Assembly: GCA_016214145.1 (NCBI GenBank)
Contig: JACRPA010000006.1
Span: 186,001-250,000, forward strand
DNA: 64,000 nucleotides
Origin: Rhodocyclales bacterium
GTDB lineage: Bacteria > Pseudomonadota > Gammaproteobacteria > Burkholderiales > Rhodocyclaceae
Direction of reading: 5' to 3'
The translations under genes and the position numbers were made by a program. Shown in pieces: positions 8,280 to 17,236 of this stretch; the stretch's first letter is position 1, and each line of letters starts with the position of its first letter. The notes beneath the pieces were generated by a model. The model was not told the origin of the DNA and did no database searches. It saw nothing but the letters and a program-made list of their open reading frames with translations.

Positions 8280-9176
8280 CTAAACTTTCTTCCGCAGGTT
8301 TTCGCCGAACAGGCCGTTCGGCTTCACCGCCAGCATGACCAGCACGACGATGTAGGCGGCGATGTCCTTGAAGCCTTCCGGCAGATAGAAGCCGGCCAGC
8401 GTTTCGACCACGCCGATGATGAGGCCGCCGACCAGCGCGCCGGGGATGCTGCCGAAGCCGCCGACGACGGCGGCGGGGAAGGCCTTCAGGCCGATGAAGC
8501 CCATGTTGGCGTGCACGAAGGTGATCGGCGCCAGCAGCAGTCCGGCGCAGGCCGACACGGCGGCGGAAATGCCCCACACCAGCATGTTGATGCGCCGCAC
8601 CGGGATGCCCATGTAGAAGGCCGCCAGCTGGTTCTGCGAGGTGGCCTGCATGGCGATGCCGATCTTGCTGTGCTTGAAGAGCAGGTACAGCGCCAGGATG
8701 AGCAGCGCCGTGACGGCGATGATGACGACGTGCTCCATCGAGAGGATCAGGCCGCCCTCCACGCCATTGCCGCCGATGCTGACGATCTCGTCCTTGTAGG
8801 GCACCGGCAGGACGTGGGTGTCGGTGCCCCACTCGGGAATCATGGTGACGAGGCCGCGCGCCAGGTAGCCGACGCCGATCGTCACCATCACCACCGTGAA
8901 GGCGGGCTGGCCGAGCAGGGGCCGCAGCACGACGCGCTCGAGCGCCATGCCGAAGAAGAGCATGAAGAGCAGGGCGGCGGCGAACGCCGCCCAGAAGGGC
9001 AGGCCCAGCGCCAGGGTGCCGGTCAGGCCGAGGAAGCCGCCCAGCATCATCAGGTCGCCCTGGGCGAAATTGATCGTTTCCGTGGCCTTGTAGATCAGCA
9101 CGAAGCCGAGTGCGATCAGGCCGTAGATGCAGCCTTGCGCAATGCCGCTCGCAATGAGTTGCAGGAATTGCAGCAA
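8280..9176 (-). CDS. livH: Branched-chain ABC transporter permease
   Basis: A 298-residue LivH-type permease and the first gene of the liv operon. The N-terminus LQLIASGIAQGCIYGLIALGFVLIYKATETINFAQGD is diagnostic (GxxYGLIALG and the NFAQG motif), and seven to eight hydrophobic helices follow. The operon promoter should lie in 9177-9308, where no clear -35/-10 pair was identified. LivH and LivM form the membrane channel served by LivF, LivG and LivK. Confidence 0.93.
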   Translation of the reverse strand: MLQFLQLIASGIAQGCIYGLIALGFVLIYKATETINFAQGDLMMLGGFLGLTGTLALGLPFWAAFAAALLFMLFFGMALERVVLRPLLGQPAFTVVMVTIGVGYLARGLVTMIPEWGTDTHVLPVPYKDEIVSIGGNGVEGGLILSMEHVVIIAVTALLILALYLLFKHSKIGIAMQATSQNQLAAFYMGIPVRRINMLVWGISAAVSACAGLLLAPITFVHANMGFIGLKAFPAAVVGGFGSIPGALVGGLIIGVVETLAGFYLPEGFKDIAAYIVVLVMLAVKPNGLFGENLRKKV

Positions 9177-9308
9177 ACCCGGCCTCCTCCGCCGTTTCGT
9201 TTGAATTATGGTCCTTGCCGGGGCGTTGGCATCAGCCGGCCGCCTCGGCGAAGACTGTTCCGCACTGCAAAATAGTCTTTCGCTATTTCGATGCGCGGCG
9301 ATTATGAC

Positions 9309-11444
9309 TTAAATCGGGAAGAATTGTGAACCCTCTGCGGTTTTTTTGCGCAGGCCCTCGGTGGGGCGGAAACGCTCGCCGCATTGTTCCGCCAAGCGGT
9401 CGCAGGCGGCGATGAAATTCGGCAAGCCCATGGTGTGGATCTGGCCGATCGGCCCGCCGCGGAAAGGCGGGTAGCCCCAGCCGAGGATGGCGCCGACGTC
9501 GGCGTCGGCCGGCGAAGTGAGCACGCCCTCTTCCAGGCAGCGCACGGTCTCGATCGACTGGATGAGGATCAGGCGCTCGACCACCGCGTCGAGGCTTGGC
9601 TGTTCCGCCTTGACGGGGAAGCGTTCGGCCAGCCCGGCCCACAGGTGCTTCTTCGCGTCGGCGGGGTACTCGTAGAAGCCGTGCCCGCTCTTCTTGCCGA
9701 GGCGGCCGAGCTTGTCCACCATCAGCGCGGCGACCTGGTCGGCCGCCCGCTCGATGTACTTGCCGCCGAGGTCGGCCCTGGTCTGTTTCGCGATCTTGTG
9801 CACCAGCTCGATGGAGACTTCGTCGGCCAGCGCCAGCGGCCCCACCGGCATGCCGGCGATGCGGCCGGCGTTGTCGATCAGCGCGGGGGCGACGCCTTCC
9901 TGCAGCAGGGCCATGCCTTCCGACAGGTAGGTGCCGAAGACGCGGCTGGTGTAGAAGCCGCGCGCGTCGTTCACCACGATCGGCGTCTTGCCGATGGCGC
10001 GGACGAAATCCATCGCGCGCGCCAGCGTCGCCGGCGAGGTCTGCCTGCCGAGGATGATTTCCACCAGCGGCATCCTGTCGGCCGGCGAGAAGAAATGCAG
10101 GCCGATGAAGTTGGCCGGACGGCTGCTCGCCTCGGCCAGCCCGGTGATGGGCAGGGTGGAGGTGTTGGAGGCGAAGATGGCGTCGGCGCCGATCACCGCC
10201 TCGGTCTTTCGCGTCACGTCGGCCTTGAGGGCGCGGTCCTCGAACACCGCCTCGACCACCAGCTCGCAGCCGGCGAAATCCTTGTAGTCGGCGCTGGACT
10301 GGATGCGCGCCAGGATGGCCGCCGCGCCGTCCTGCGAGAGCTGACTTTTGGCGACGCGCTTCTCCAGCAGCCTGGCCGAATAGGCCTTGCCCTTCTCGGC
10401 AGCCTCGCGCGAGGTGTCGAGCAGCACCACTTCAATGCCGGCCGTCGCCGCGGCGTGGGCGATGCCGGCGCCCATCATGCCGGCGCCGAGCATGCCGATC
10501 TTCGAGTACTTCTGCTGCGGCACGTCCGGCGGCCGGCGCGCCAGCTTGTTCGCCTCCTGCATGAAGAAGAACAGGCTGCGGATCATGTTCTTCGCTTCCG
10601 GGCTCTTCACCAGGTTCACGAAATAGCGCGTCTCGATGGCCAGCCCGGTGTCGATGTCGGTCTGCATCCCTTCGAAGACGCAGGAAAGGATGTGCTTCGG
10701 CGCGGGGTAGTTGCCCTGCGTCTTCTCGCGCAGCATGGCGTTGCCGGCCATGAAGGTCTGCATGCCGCCGGGCGTCATGACGCTGCCGCCGGGAATCCTG
10801 AAACCTTTCTGGTCCCACGGCTGCAATGTCTTGCCGCCCTTGGCTGCGGCTTCCAGCAGCCAGGCGCGTGCCGCTTCGCGCTCCTTGCCGGCGGGGACGA
10901 CGGCGTGGATCAGGCCCTGTTTCTGCGCCTCGGCCGCCTTGATGCGCTTGCCTTCGGTGAGGAACAGCAGCGCCGGCTGGATGCCCATCAGGCGCGGCGC
11001 GCGCTGCGTACCGCCGGCGCCCGGCAAGAGGCCGAGCGTGACTTCGGGGAAGCCGAAGCGCGCCTTCGGATTGTCCGAGGCGACGCGGTAGTGGCAGGCC
11101 AGCGCCAGTTCGAGGCCGCCGCCGAGCGTGGTGCCGTTGAGTGCCGCCGCCACCGGCTTGCCGGTGGTCTCCAGCGTGCGGAACAGCTTGTGCCACAGCT
11201 TCAGGTTGTCGCTCATGGCCTGCGCATCGGTGGCCTTCAGCAGCATGTCGAGGTCGCCGCCGGCGATGAAGTCGGCCTTCGCCGAGGCGACGAGGATGCC
11301 CTTCACGGACGCGTCGGCCAGCGCCTTCTGCGCGGCCTCGCCGAAGGCCGCCATGGTTTGTTCGTTGAGGACGTTCTGCGAGCGGCCCGGCAGATCCCAT
11401 TCGAGGGTGGCGATGCCGTCGCTGTCTACTGTGTAGTTGATCAT
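9309..11444 (-). CDS. Fused enoyl-CoA hydratase / 3-hydroxyacyl-CoA dehydrogenase (FadB/FadJ-like)
   Basis: A 711-residue bifunctional beta-oxidation enzyme. Residues 1-190 are a crotonase domain with the oxyanion-hole segments VASAKADFIAGGDLDML and GTTLGGGLELALA. Near residue 318 the Rossmann motif GMLGAGMMGAGIA opens the 3-hydroxyacyl-CoA dehydrogenase NAD domain, followed by two C-terminal 3HCDH helical domains (FYTSRVFGTYLSEG). Length matches FadB/FadJ alpha subunits. The thiolase gene upstream (112 bp away, with a REPIN between) would be its beta partner. The pair performs the last three steps of beta-oxidation. Confidence 0.92.
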   Translation of the reverse strand: MINYTVDSDGIATLEWDLPGRSQNVLNEQTMAAFGEAAQKALADASVKGILVASAKADFIAGGDLDMLLKATDAQAMSDNLKLWHKLFRTLETTGKPVAAALNGTTLGGGLELALACHYRVASDNPKARFGFPEVTLGLLPGAGGTQRAPRLMGIQPALLFLTEGKRIKAAEAQKQGLIHAVVPAGKEREAARAWLLEAAAKGGKTLQPWDQKGFRIPGGSVMTPGGMQTFMAGNAMLREKTQGNYPAPKHILSCVFEGMQTDIDTGLAIETRYFVNLVKSPEAKNMIRSLFFFMQEANKLARRPPDVPQQKYSKIGMLGAGMMGAGIAHAAATAGIEVVLLDTSREAAEKGKAYSARLLEKRVAKSQLSQDGAAAILARIQSSADYKDFAGCELVVEAVFEDRALKADVTRKTEAVIGADAIFASNTSTLPITGLAEASSRPANFIGLHFFSPADRMPLVEIILGRQTSPATLARAMDFVRAIGKTPIVVNDARGFYTSRVFGTYLSEGMALLQEGVAPALIDNAGRIAGMPVGPLALADEVSIELVHKIAKQTRADLGGKYIERAADQVAALMVDKLGRLGKKSGHGFYEYPADAKKHLWAGLAERFPVKAEQPSLDAVVERLILIQSIETVRCLEEGVLTSPADADVGAILGWGYPPFRGGPIGQIHTMGLPNFIAACDRLAEQCGERFRPTEGLRKKTAEGSQFFPI

Positions 11445-11474
11445 TCAAAACTCCAAATAGTCTATGCGGCTGTT

Positions 11475-11547
11475 CGTCATTCCCGCGAAGGCGGGAATCC
11501 AGAGGCTGCGTGGATTCCGGGTCGCGCTTCGCTCGCCCGGAATGACG
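11475..11547. repeat. REPIN of the ATTCCC...GGGAAT family between thiolase and FadB genes
   Basis: An intact unit (11475-11502, CATTCCCGCGAAGGCGGGAA core) is followed by an inverted, diverged unit (11511-11547) with TGGATTCCGGG...CCCGGAATGACG. The same intact-plus-diverged arrangement recurs at 17881-17953, suggesting both arms evolve as a unit. It lies between two co-directional genes. Confidence 0.85.
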
Positions 11548-11556
11548 GATCTGCTG

Positions 11557-12765
11557 TCACAGTCGTTCGATGATGGTGGCCGTGCCCATGCCGGCGCCGA
11601 CGCACAGCGTGGCCAGTCCGGTGGACAGGTTGCGCCGCTCCAGCTCGTCGAGCAGCGTGCCGAGGATCATGGCGCCGGTGGCGCCGAGCGGGTGACCCAT
11701 CGCTATTGAGCCGCCGTTCACGTTCATCCTGTCGTGCGGGATGTCGAGCAGCCGCATGTAGTGCACCACCACGGCGGCAAAGGCCTCGTTGAGTTCGTAG
11801 AGGTCGATGTCCTTCACCGACATGCCGGCGCGTTTCAGCGCCTTCTCCGTGGCGGGCGCCGGTCCCGTCAGCATGATCGAGGGTTCGGAGCCGATGGAGG
11901 CGAAGGCGCGGATGCGGGCGCGCGGCTTCAGCCCCAGGCGCTCGCCCATCTCCTTCGTGCCGAACAGCACGGCCGCGGCGCCGTCGACGATGCCGGAGCT
12001 GTTGCCGGCATGGTGCACGTGATTGACGCGCTCGACCTCCGGGTAGCGCTGCAGGATCACCGAGTCGAAGCCGTACTGCTCGCCCTGTTCGGTGAAGGCC
12101 GGCTTGAGCTGGGCCAGCGATTCGCGCGTGGTTTCCGGCCGCATGTACTCGTCGCGGTCGAGGATGGTGAGGCCGTTGATGTCCTTCACCGGCACGATGG
12201 ATTTCTTGAAACGGCCTTCGTCCCAGGCCTGCCTGGCGCGGCGCTGCGATTCGGCGGCGTAGGCGTCGAGTTCGCCGCGCGAGTAGCCCCACTTGGTGGC
12301 GATCAGGTCGGCCGAGACGCCCTGCGGCACGAAGTAGGTCTTCGCCGCCACCTGCGGGTCGGTCGGCCAGGCGCCGCCCGAGGAGAACATCGGCACGCGC
12401 GACATCGACTCGACGCCGCCGCCGACGACGAGGTCGGACTGGCCGGACATGATCTGCGCCGCCGCCTGGTTGCAGGCTTCCAGGCCGGAGGCGCAGAAGC
12501 GGCTGACGGTGACGCCGGAGGCGGTCAGCGCGTAGTCGGCATAGAGCGCGGCGACGCGCGCGATGTCAGCGCCCTGCTCGGCCACCGGCTCGACGCAGCC
12601 GAGGACGACGTCGTCCACCAGCGATGTGTCCAGATTGTTGCGGTCGCGCACTGCGCGCAGGGCGGTGGCCGCCAGTTCGATCGGCGTCACGCCGTGCAGC
12701 GCGCCGTCCTTGCGGCCCTTGCCGCGCGGCGTGCGCACGGCGTCGTAAATGAATGCTTCTGCCAT
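11557..12765 (-). CDS. Acetyl-CoA C-acyltransferase (thiolase)
   Basis: A 402-residue thiolase that cleaves 3-ketoacyl-CoA with CoA. The acylated cysteine is in [12 protein letters not shown] (about residue 90), the catalytic His is in [18 protein letters not shown], and the second Cys is in [13 protein letters not shown]. It stands upstream of the FadB-like gene in the same direction. Sequence style is closer to the FadA/FadI group of degradative thiolases than to biosynthetic PhbA types. Precise chain-length preference is not visible. Confidence 0.92.
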   Translation of the reverse strand: MAEAFIYDAVRTPRGKGRKDGALHGVTPIELAATALRAVRDRNNLDTSLVDDVVLGCVEPVAEQGADIARVAALYADYALTASGVTVSRFCASGLEACNQAAAQIMSGQSDLVVGGGVESMSRVPMFSSGGAWPTDPQVAAKTYFVPQGVSADLIATKWGYSRGELDAYAAESQRRARQAWDEGRFKKSIVPVKDINGLTILDRDEYMRPETTRESLAQLKPAFTEQGEQYGFDSVILQRYPEVERVNHVHHAGNSSGIVDGAAAVLFGTKEMGERLGLKPRARIRAFASIGSEPSIMLTGPAPATEKALKRAGMSVKDIDLYELNEAFAAVVVHYMRLLDIPHDRMNVNGGSIAMGHPLGATGAMILGTLLDELERRNLSTGLATLCVGAGMGTATIIERL

Positions 12766-12789
12766 TTCAGCTCCCGGTTAAAAATCTTC

Positions 12790-12861
12790 AGCCGCGGATT
12801 TCGCGGATGGACGCGGATCTTTTCGAGAATTTATCCGCGTTAATCCGCGTAATCCGCGGCT
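12790..12861. repeat. Mirror-image array of CGCGGATT units
   Basis: Left arm 12790-12818 and right arm 12833-12861 are inverted copies made of three short units each (AGCCGCGGATT, then CGCGGAT variants). The arms match except for a few positions at unit joints, which fits unit-wise evolution rather than a plain terminator. It lies between the acyl-CoA dehydrogenase and thiolase genes. Confidence 0.85.
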
Positions 12862-12868
12862 ATCTGCC

Positions 12869-14005
12869 TTAAAGCGTTCGGCTGATGATTTCCTTCATGA
12901 TTTCGTTGGTGCCGCCGTAGATGCGCTGCACGCGGGCGTCGGCGTAGGCGCGCGCGATGGGGTATTCCCACATGTAGCCGTAGCCGCCGTGCAATTGCAG
13001 GCAGGCGTCGACCACCTTGCACTGCAGGTCGGTGGTCCAGTACTTCGCCATCGAGGCGTCGACGGCGTCGAGCTTGTCGGCGAGCAGCAGCTCCATGCAG
13101 CGGTCGACGAAGACGCGCGCGATCTGGATCTCGGTCTTCAGCTCGGCCAGGGTGAAGCGGGTGTGCTGGAAGTCCATCACTTCCTTGCCGAAGGCCTTGC
13201 GTTCGTGCGCGTAGGCGACGGTCCACGCCAGCGCCGCCTCGGCGCCGGCCACCGCGCCGACGGCGATCTGCATGCGCTCCCAGGGCAGCTCCTGCATCAG
13301 GTACACGAAGCCCGAGCCCTCGTCGCCGAGCAGGTTGGCGGCCGGCACCCTGACGTTGTCGAAGAACAGCTCCGCCGTGTCCTGCGACTTCATGCCGATC
13401 TTCTTCAGGCGCTTGCCCTTGGAGAAGCCGGACATGGAGGTGTCGACGACGAACAGGCTGATGCCCTTGTAGCCCTTCGCCGCATCGGTCTTGGCGACGA
13501 CGATGACGAGGTCCGCGTGCCAGCCGTTGGTGATGAAGGTTTTCGAGCCGTTGAGCACCCAGTGGTCGCCTTCTTTCACCGCCGTGGTCTTGATGCCCTG
13601 CAGGTCGCTGCCTGCGGCCGGCTCGGTCATGGCGATGGCGCCGATCATTTCGCCGCTGGCCATCTTCGGCAGGTAGGCCTGCTTGATGTGCTCGCTGCCG
13701 TAGTGCAGGAGGTAGGGCGCGACGATCTCGGAGTGCAGGCCGAAGCCGAAGCCGGAATCGCCGATGCGGTTCTGCTCCTCGATCAGCACCATGCTGTACA
13801 GCTTGCCGGCGCCGGCGCCGCCGTACTGCTCGGGCATGGAGGGGCAGAGGAAGCCGGCCGCGCCGGCCTTCTTCCATACCTCGCGATCGACATAACCCTG
13901 TTCCTCCCAGCGCTCGCGATGCGGCTGCACCTCGGTTTCCATGAAGCGCCGCACGGCGTCGCGGAACAGCGCGTGTTCTTCCTGAAACAGGGTGCGCTCG
14001 AACAT
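12869..14005 (-). CDS. Acyl-CoA dehydrogenase (LCAD / isovaleryl-type active site)
   Basis: A 378-residue FAD-dependent acyl-CoA dehydrogenase. The ATG at 14005 is preceded by GGAGGTGGTC; the frame is open for 19 more codons but without a ribosome site. MTEPAAGSDLQGIKTTA is the FAD/substrate segment and ERKAFGK the conserved loop. The C-terminal motif is YGGTNEIMKEI, with Gly where medium-chain enzymes carry the catalytic Glu. As in long-chain and isovaleryl enzymes, the base is probably Glu in GAEAAL on helix G. It begins the minus-strand beta-oxidation group and is divergent from the next dehydrogenase. Confidence 0.9.
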   Translation of the reverse strand: MFERTLFQEEHALFRDAVRRFMETEVQPHRERWEEQGYVDREVWKKAGAAGFLCPSMPEQYGGAGAGKLYSMVLIEEQNRIGDSGFGFGLHSEIVAPYLLHYGSEHIKQAYLPKMASGEMIGAIAMTEPAAGSDLQGIKTTAVKEGDHWVLNGSKTFITNGWHADLVIVVAKTDAAKGYKGISLFVVDTSMSGFSKGKRLKKIGMKSQDTAELFFDNVRVPAANLLGDEGSGFVYLMQELPWERMQIAVGAVAGAEAALAWTVAYAHERKAFGKEVMDFQHTRFTLAELKTEIQIARVFVDRCMELLLADKLDAVDASMAKYWTTDLQCKVVDACLQLHGGYGYMWEYPIARAYADARVQRIYGGTNEIMKEIISRTL

Positions 14006-14064
14006 GACCACCTCCAATTGCAATGAGCTGGGAAGGGTAGTAAAGTGCAAAAACTCTGTCAAGC

Positions 14065-14076
14065 AAGCAATTGCTT
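14065..14076. promoter_or_regulatory. 12-bp palindrome in the divergent dehydrogenase promoter region
   Basis: AAGCAATTGCTT is a perfect palindrome in the 92-bp gap between two divergent acyl-CoA dehydrogenase genes. A third AGCAA half lies just before it. It is a plausible operator for a regulator of both arms, such as the TetR encoded at 18723-19343. This is inference. Confidence 0.4.
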
Positions 14077-14097
14077 TGTACCATTCCGGAGGCCTTT

Positions 14098-15759
14098 ATG
14101 GAAGCCAAGCACCCCCCCTTGATGGCGACGCACGAGGTCATCAACCAGGCCCGCGCGCTGGAAAACTACAACGCCTACGCCCGCAACATTCCCCTGCAGG
14201 AAGCCGTCGCGCGCGAAGGCGCCGGCTGGGCGCAGGACTGGCTGGTCGCCCGCGGCGCCGAGGTCGGCAGCGCGGAATGGATCGAGCACGGCCGGCTCGC
14301 CAACGAAAACCCGCCCAGGCCGAAACTGTTCGACCGCTACGGCAACCGCCGCGACGAGGTCGAGTTCCATCCGTCCTGGCACGAATGCCTCGGCTGGCTG
14401 AAGCGCCACGGCTGCGACACCGGCCCGTGGGCCGATCCCAAGCCGGGCGCGCACGTCGCCCGCGCCGCCGCCTACATCATGTTCGCCGAGATCGAGGACG
14501 GTTCGCTCTGCCCGACCACCATGACCTATGGCGCCGTGCCGGTGCTGAAGCACGTTCCGGAGATCGCCCGCGACTGGATGCCGAAGATGCTTTCGCGCGA
14601 GTACGACAGGCGCTTCATTCCGGCGGCGCAGAAAAACGGCGTGCTGATCGGCATGGGGCTGACCGAGAAGCAGGGCGGCTCGGATGTGCGCGCGAACACG
14701 ACGAGAGCGGAACCGCTCGGCGACGGGACATGGCGCGTCGTCGGCCACAAGTGGTTTTTGTCCGCGCCGATGTGCGACGCCTTCCTCGTCACGGCGCAGT
14801 CGCCCAAGGGCCTCTCCTGCTTCTTCGTGCCGCGCTGGACGCCGGACGGGCGCTTGAACGAGATCCGCATCCAGCGCTTCAAGGACAAGATGGGCGACCG
14901 TTCCAACGCCGGCACCGAGGCCGAGTTCTGGGGATCGACGGGCTGGCTGGTCGGCGAGGAGGGGCGCGGCATCCCCACCGTGCTGGAGATGGGCGTCTAT
15001 ACCCGCCTCGACTGCGCCATCGGCAGCACGGGCATCATGCGCGCGGCGCTGTCGCAGGCGATGCACCACACCGCGCAGCGCGCCGCCTTCGGCAAGCTGC
15101 TGCGCAGCCAGCCGCTGATGATGAACGTGCTGGCCGACATGGCGCTGGAGACCGAGGCGGCCACCGCCCTGTCGCTGCGCCTGGCGCGCGCCTTCGACGC
15201 GCAGGAGGAGGGTAACGATGGAGCCGAAGGCCTGCTGCGGCGCCTGCTCACGCCGGTGGCCAAGCTGTGGATCTGCAAGCGCTGCCCGACCCTGGTGGCC
15301 GAGGCGATGGAAGCGCATGGCGGCAACGGCTATGTCGAGGAGGGTCCGATGCCGCGCCTGTTCCGGCAGAGCCCCTTGAACTCGATCTGGGAAGGCTCCG
15401 GCAACGTCATGTGCCTGGACACGCTGCGCGCGCTGGCGAAGCATCCTCGAAGTGCGGAAGTCCTGGCCGCGGAGATCGCCCCTGCGCAGGGCAGGAATGC
15501 CGCCTTCGACCGCCACGTCACGCAACTGCAGAAAGAACTGCGCGACGCCGACGGCATCGAGACGCGCGCGCGCAGCCTGACGCAGGACATCGCGCTGGCC
15601 GTGCAGGCGGCGCTGCTGCTGCGCTTCGCGCCGGCGGCCGTGAGCGAAGCTTTCTGCGCCTCGCGCCTGGCCGGCGAATGGGGCCATGTGCTCGGCACGC
15701 TGGCGAAGAACACCGATTTCGAGGCGATCCTCGAACGCGCGTGGCCGGAAAATGCCTGA
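14098..15759 (+). CDS. AidB-like acyl-CoA dehydrogenase
   Basis: A 553-residue member of the four-domain AidB branch of acyl-CoA dehydrogenases. The ATG at 14098 follows GGAGG with good spacing. The N-terminal segment DEVEFHPSWHECLGWL and the motifs GLTEKQGGSDVRANTT and NSIWEGSGNVMCLDTLR are characteristic of AidB. E. coli AidB binds DNA and has weak isovaleryl-CoA dehydrogenase activity. In this acyl-CoA and AtuA context a catabolic role on an unusual branched acyl-CoA is at least as likely as an alkylation response. It is divergent from another acyl-CoA dehydrogenase and followed by atuA. Confidence 0.88.
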   Translation: MEAKHPPLMATHEVINQARALENYNAYARNIPLQEAVAREGAGWAQDWLVARGAEVGSAEWIEHGRLANENPPRPKLFDRYGNRRDEVEFHPSWHECLGWLKRHGCDTGPWADPKPGAHVARAAAYIMFAEIEDGSLCPTTMTYGAVPVLKHVPEIARDWMPKMLSREYDRRFIPAAQKNGVLIGMGLTEKQGGSDVRANTTRAEPLGDGTWRVVGHKWFLSAPMCDAFLVTAQSPKGLSCFFVPRWTPDGRLNEIRIQRFKDKMGDRSNAGTEAEFWGSTGWLVGEEGRGIPTVLEMGVYTRLDCAIGSTGIMRAALSQAMHHTAQRAAFGKLLRSQPLMMNVLADMALETEAATALSLRLARAFDAQEEGNDGAEGLLRRLLTPVAKLWICKRCPTLVAEAMEAHGGNGYVEEGPMPRLFRQSPLNSIWEGSGNVMCLDTLRALAKHPRSAEVLAAEIAPAQGRNAAFDRHVTQLQKELRDADGIETRARSLTQDIALAVQAALLLRFAPAAVSEAFCASRLAGEWGHVLGTLAKNTDFEAILERAWPENA

Positions 15760-15767
15760 AAACCTTG

Positions 15768-15842
15768 AACCACAGAGAACACAGAGTTCACAGAGAAGCC
15801 ACCATTCTTGTTTACTCTGTGAACTCTGTGTTCTCTGTGGTT
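15768..15842. repeat. Mirror-image array of CACAGAG units
   Basis: Arms 15768-15795 and 15815-15842 are exact 28-base inverted copies around a 19-base loop, and partial matching continues outward (AAAACC / GGTTTT). Each arm repeats ACACAGAG-like units (AACCACAGAGAACACAGAG...). It fills the gap between the AidB-like gene and atuA and ends 11 bp before the atuA start, so it could affect translation of atuA. Confidence 0.9.
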
Positions 15843-15853
15843 AAGGGTTTTCC

Positions 15854-17236
15854 ATGAAAACCGTCCGCATCGGCGCCGGCCTCGGCTTCTACGGCGACTC
15901 GTGGCGGCCGGTGGCGGCGAGCATCGAGCGCGGCGGCGTGCAGTACATCGGCTCGGACCATCTTTCCGAGTTGACCCTGGCGATCCTGCAGAAGGACCGC
16001 ATGAAGGACCCGTCCGCCGGCTACACCCGCGACCTGCTGCCGATGCTGACGGCGCTGTGGCCGCTGGCGCAGAAGCACGGCGTGAAGTTCCTGCTGAACG
16101 CCGGCGGCCTCAACCCCGAGGGCGCGAGAGATGCCCTGGTCGCGGAATTCAACAAGCGCGGCTGGCAGGCGAAGATCGCCACCGTCACCGGTGACGCCGT
16201 GATCGATCGCATCGATACGCTGCGTGCGGCCGGCGAACCGCTAGCCCACCTCGACACCGGCGCGCCGATCGACAGCGTGCGCGAGCGGCTGCTCTTCGCC
16301 AACGCCTACCTGGGTGCGCAACCGCTGCTGCGGGCGCTGGAGAGCGGCGCCGACATCGTGCTGACCGGCCGCGTCGCCGACGCCGCACTATTCCTGGCGC
16401 CGCTGATCCACGAGTTCGGCTGGGCGGCGGACGACTGGGACCGCCTCGCCGCCGGCCTCACCGTCGGCCATCTTCTGGAGTGCTCGGGCCAGGGCAGCGG
16501 CGGCAACTTCAATTCCTATCTCGCCAACGGCTGGGAGTCGGTGCCCGACCTGGGGCACATCGGCTATCCCATCGCAGAAGTCAGTCCCGATGGCACGGCG
16601 ATCGTCACCAAGGCGCCGGACACCGGCGGGCGGGTGGACTTCGACACGGTGCGCCAGCAATTGCTCTACGAAGTGCACAACCCGCATGCGTATTTTTCAC
16701 CGGATGTCGTGCTCGACATGGGCACGCTCAAGCTCGACGATCTCGGTGGCGATCGCGTGCGCGTCAGCGGCGCCAGCGGCCGGCCGCGCCCGGAAAAGCT
16801 GAAGATCGTCGCCGGCTACGATGACGGCTGGGCCGGCACCGCCACCATCGGCTATTCCTGGCCCGGCGCCATGAAGAAGGCGCGCGCCACCGAGGCCATC
16901 GTGCGCCGGCAGCTTGCGGAGACGAAGCTTCAGTACGACGAGACCCACACCGAGTTCCTCGGCTATGATTCGCTGCTCGGCGACCTGGCCGACGATTCGC
17001 GCATCGAGGAACTCAACGAGGTGTACCTGAAGATGTCGGTGCGAGCGAAGGACCGCCGCCTGGCCGAGGCCTTCCCGCGCCAGTTCCCCTGGCTGGCGCT
17101 GTCCGGCCCGCCGACGGCGAGCGGCTTCTCCGGCATCGAGCCGGCGCGGCAGCTACTCGGCCTGTGGCCGACGCTGGTGCGGCGCGACCTCGTCGAGCCG
17201 GAAGTAAAAGTCAGTCTGCAGGAGACGGCGGCATGA
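15854..17236 (+). CDS. atuA: AtuA family protein (DUF1446, acyclic terpene utilisation)
   Basis: A 460-residue protein of the AtuA/DUF1446 family (RIGAGLGFYGDSWRPVAAS; LLNAGGLNPEGARDAL; LTGRVADAALFLAPL; LECSGQGSGGNF). AtuA is required for citronellol and geraniol catabolism in pseudomonads, but the biochemical reaction is unclear and family members occur in other acyl-CoA clusters. Here the usual C-terminal ferredoxin-like domain is a separate gene, overlapping by ATGA. The absence of a geranyl-CoA carboxylase in this window argues against calling the full Atu pathway. Confidence 0.88.
   Translation: MKTVRIGAGLGFYGDSWRPVAASIERGGVQYIGSDHLSELTLAILQKDRMKDPSAGYTRDLLPMLTALWPLAQKHGVKFLLNAGGLNPEGARDALVAEFNKRGWQAKIATVTGDAVIDRIDTLRAAGEPLAHLDTGAPIDSVRERLLFANAYLGAQPLLRALESGADIVLTGRVADAALFLAPLIHEFGWAADDWDRLAAGLTVGHLLECSGQGSGGNFNSYLANGWESVPDLGHIGYPIAEVSPDGTAIVTKAPDTGGRVDFDTVRQQLLYEVHNPHAYFSPDVVLDMGTLKLDDLGGDRVRVSGASGRPRPEKLKIVAGYDDGWAGTATIGYSWPGAMKKARATEAIVRRQLAETKLQYDETHTEFLGYDSLLGDLADDSRIEELNEVYLKMSVRAKDRRLAEAFPRQFPWLALSGPPTASGFSGIEPARQLLGLWPTLVRRDLVEPEVKVSLQETAA

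Noticed and set aside
14098-15759. AidB as a DNA-alkylation response gene
   Set aside because: No Ada box or other alkylation genes nearby. The catabolic neighbourhood favours an acyl-CoA substrate, though the role is not settled.
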